A stretch of 6,914 bases of DNA from an uncultured Clostridia bacterium (GTDB lineage Bacteria; Bacillota; Clostridia; Oscillospirales; Ruminococcaceae), in the NCBI GenBank assembly GCA_945931735.1, contig CAMEPN010000095.1:1-6914 (forward strand). Reading direction: 5' to 3'. The first letter of the stretch is position 1; each line of letters begins with the position of its first letter. The notes below the pieces were generated by a model that made no database searches, was not told where the DNA came from, and saw only the letters and a list, made by a program, of their open reading frames with translations. Below are positions 6,277 to 6,914 of the stretch, piece after piece. The translations under genes and the position numbers were made by a program.

Positions 6277-6914
6277 TTACTTATCCTGAATAGCGTCGAT
6301 GCCGGGCAGACCCTTGCCTTCAAGGTACTCAAGGGAAGCGCCGCCGCCTGTGGAGATATGGCTCATCTTGTCGGCATAGCCGAGGTTAATAGCCGCGGTA
6401 GCGGAGTCGCCGCCGCCGATGATCGTAGTTGCGTCAGCAGCCGCAAGAGCCTCGCATACGGCAACTGTGCCCTTCTTGAGAACAGGGTTCTCGAATACGC
6501 CCATCGGGCCGTTCCATACAACTGTCTTAGCGTTCTTAGCCTCGGCAGCGAACAGCTCCATTGTCTTGGGACCGATATCCAGACCCATCATGTCTGCGGG
6601 GATCTTGTCGGAATCAACAACGGAAACCTCGATAGGAGCGTCGATGGGGTCGGGGAATGCCTTTGCGATAGTTGTATCAACGGGCAGGAGCAGCTTCTTG
6701 CCGAGCTTTTCCGCTTTCTCGATCATATCCTTGCAGTAGCCGATCTTCTCGTCGTCAACGAGAGATGTGCCTACCTCGTAGCCCTTAGCCTTGAGGAAGG
6801 TGTAAGCCATGCCGCCGCCGATGATGAGTGTGTCGCACTTTTCGAGCAGGTTGGAGATAACGTTCAGCTTGTCCGCAACCTTTGCGCCGCCGAGGATAGC
6901 AACGAAAGGACGAA
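6277..6914 (-). CDS. pgk: Phosphoglycerate kinase, C-terminal part, cut by the window edge
   Basis: Cytosolic glycolytic enzyme transferring phosphate from 1,3-bisphosphoglycerate to ADP. Only the last 211 or so codons are present. The frame continues open to the right edge, upstream of the internal ATG at 6810, so the true start lies outside. This is the nucleotide-binding C-terminal domain: [16 protein letters not shown] right at the edge, then [34 protein letters not shown] (the nucleotide loop) and [16 protein letters not shown], ending in GIDAIQDK. All of these match the family closely, with no frameshift or loss. The 3-phosphoglycerate-binding N-terminal domain is missing only because of the window boundary. 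It is followed by an 81-nt gap with a hairpin, then tpiA on the same strand. gap is often found just upstream in such clusters but cannot be seen here. Confidence 0.97.
   Translation of the reverse strand, partial: RPFVAILGGAKVADKLNVISNLLEKCDTLIIGGGMAYTFLKAKGYEVGTSLVDDEKIGYCKDMIEKAEKLGKKLLLPVDTTIAKAFPDPIDAPIEVSVVDSDKIPADMMGLDIGPKTMELFAAEAKNAKTVVWNGPMGVFENPVLKKGTVAVCEALAAADATTIIGGGDSATAAINLGYADKMSHISTGGGASLEYLEGKGLPGIDAIQDK

Overview
The window looks like a chromosomal segment of a Gram-positive anaerobe of class Clostridia, most likely an Oscillospiraceae/Ruminococcus-like lineage. The reasons are the hrcA-grpE-dnaK order behind a perfect CIRCE operator, a DnaK N-terminus of the short Firmicutes type, a co-directional pgk-tpiA-gpmI glycolytic cluster, GGAGG-type ribosome sites, and roughly balanced GC in genes with AT-rich intergenic DNA. 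The lineage is inferred from memory of protein families, not from a search.

Layout. (1) Positions 1-2113, minus strand: the class I heat-shock operon hrcA-grpE-dnaK, tightly packed (hrcA and grpE overlap by 11 nt; grpE-dnaK gap 29 nt). dnaK runs off the left edge. (2) About 2114-2386: a divergent regulatory region. A vegetative-type minus-strand promoter reads into CIRCE and hrcA, and a consensus plus-strand promoter drives the opposite gene. (3) 2387-3247, plus strand: a stand-alone radical SAM protein of the spore photoproduct lyase-like (COG1533-type) family, substrate unknown. (4) 3248-3307: a convergent intergenic region with a strong hairpin, probably a shared terminator. (5) 3308-6914, minus strand: glycolytic genes in the order pgk (3' part only), tpiA, a small four-helix membrane protein gene, and gpmI. 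The membrane gene is unrecognised and its stop overlaps the gpmI start.

How the genes work together. HrcA represses its own operon at CIRCE, and GrpE and DnaK form the nucleotide-exchange/ATPase core of the chaperone machine. Pgk, TpiA and GpmI catalyse lower-glycolysis steps and are probably co-transcribed, with a hairpin between pgk and tpiA that could tune expression. The membrane protein is physically embedded in this operon, but nothing in its sequence gives it a glycolytic role.

Most of the window is ordinary housekeeping DNA. No new multi-gene system is evident. The least explained items are the embedded membrane protein and the radical SAM enzyme.
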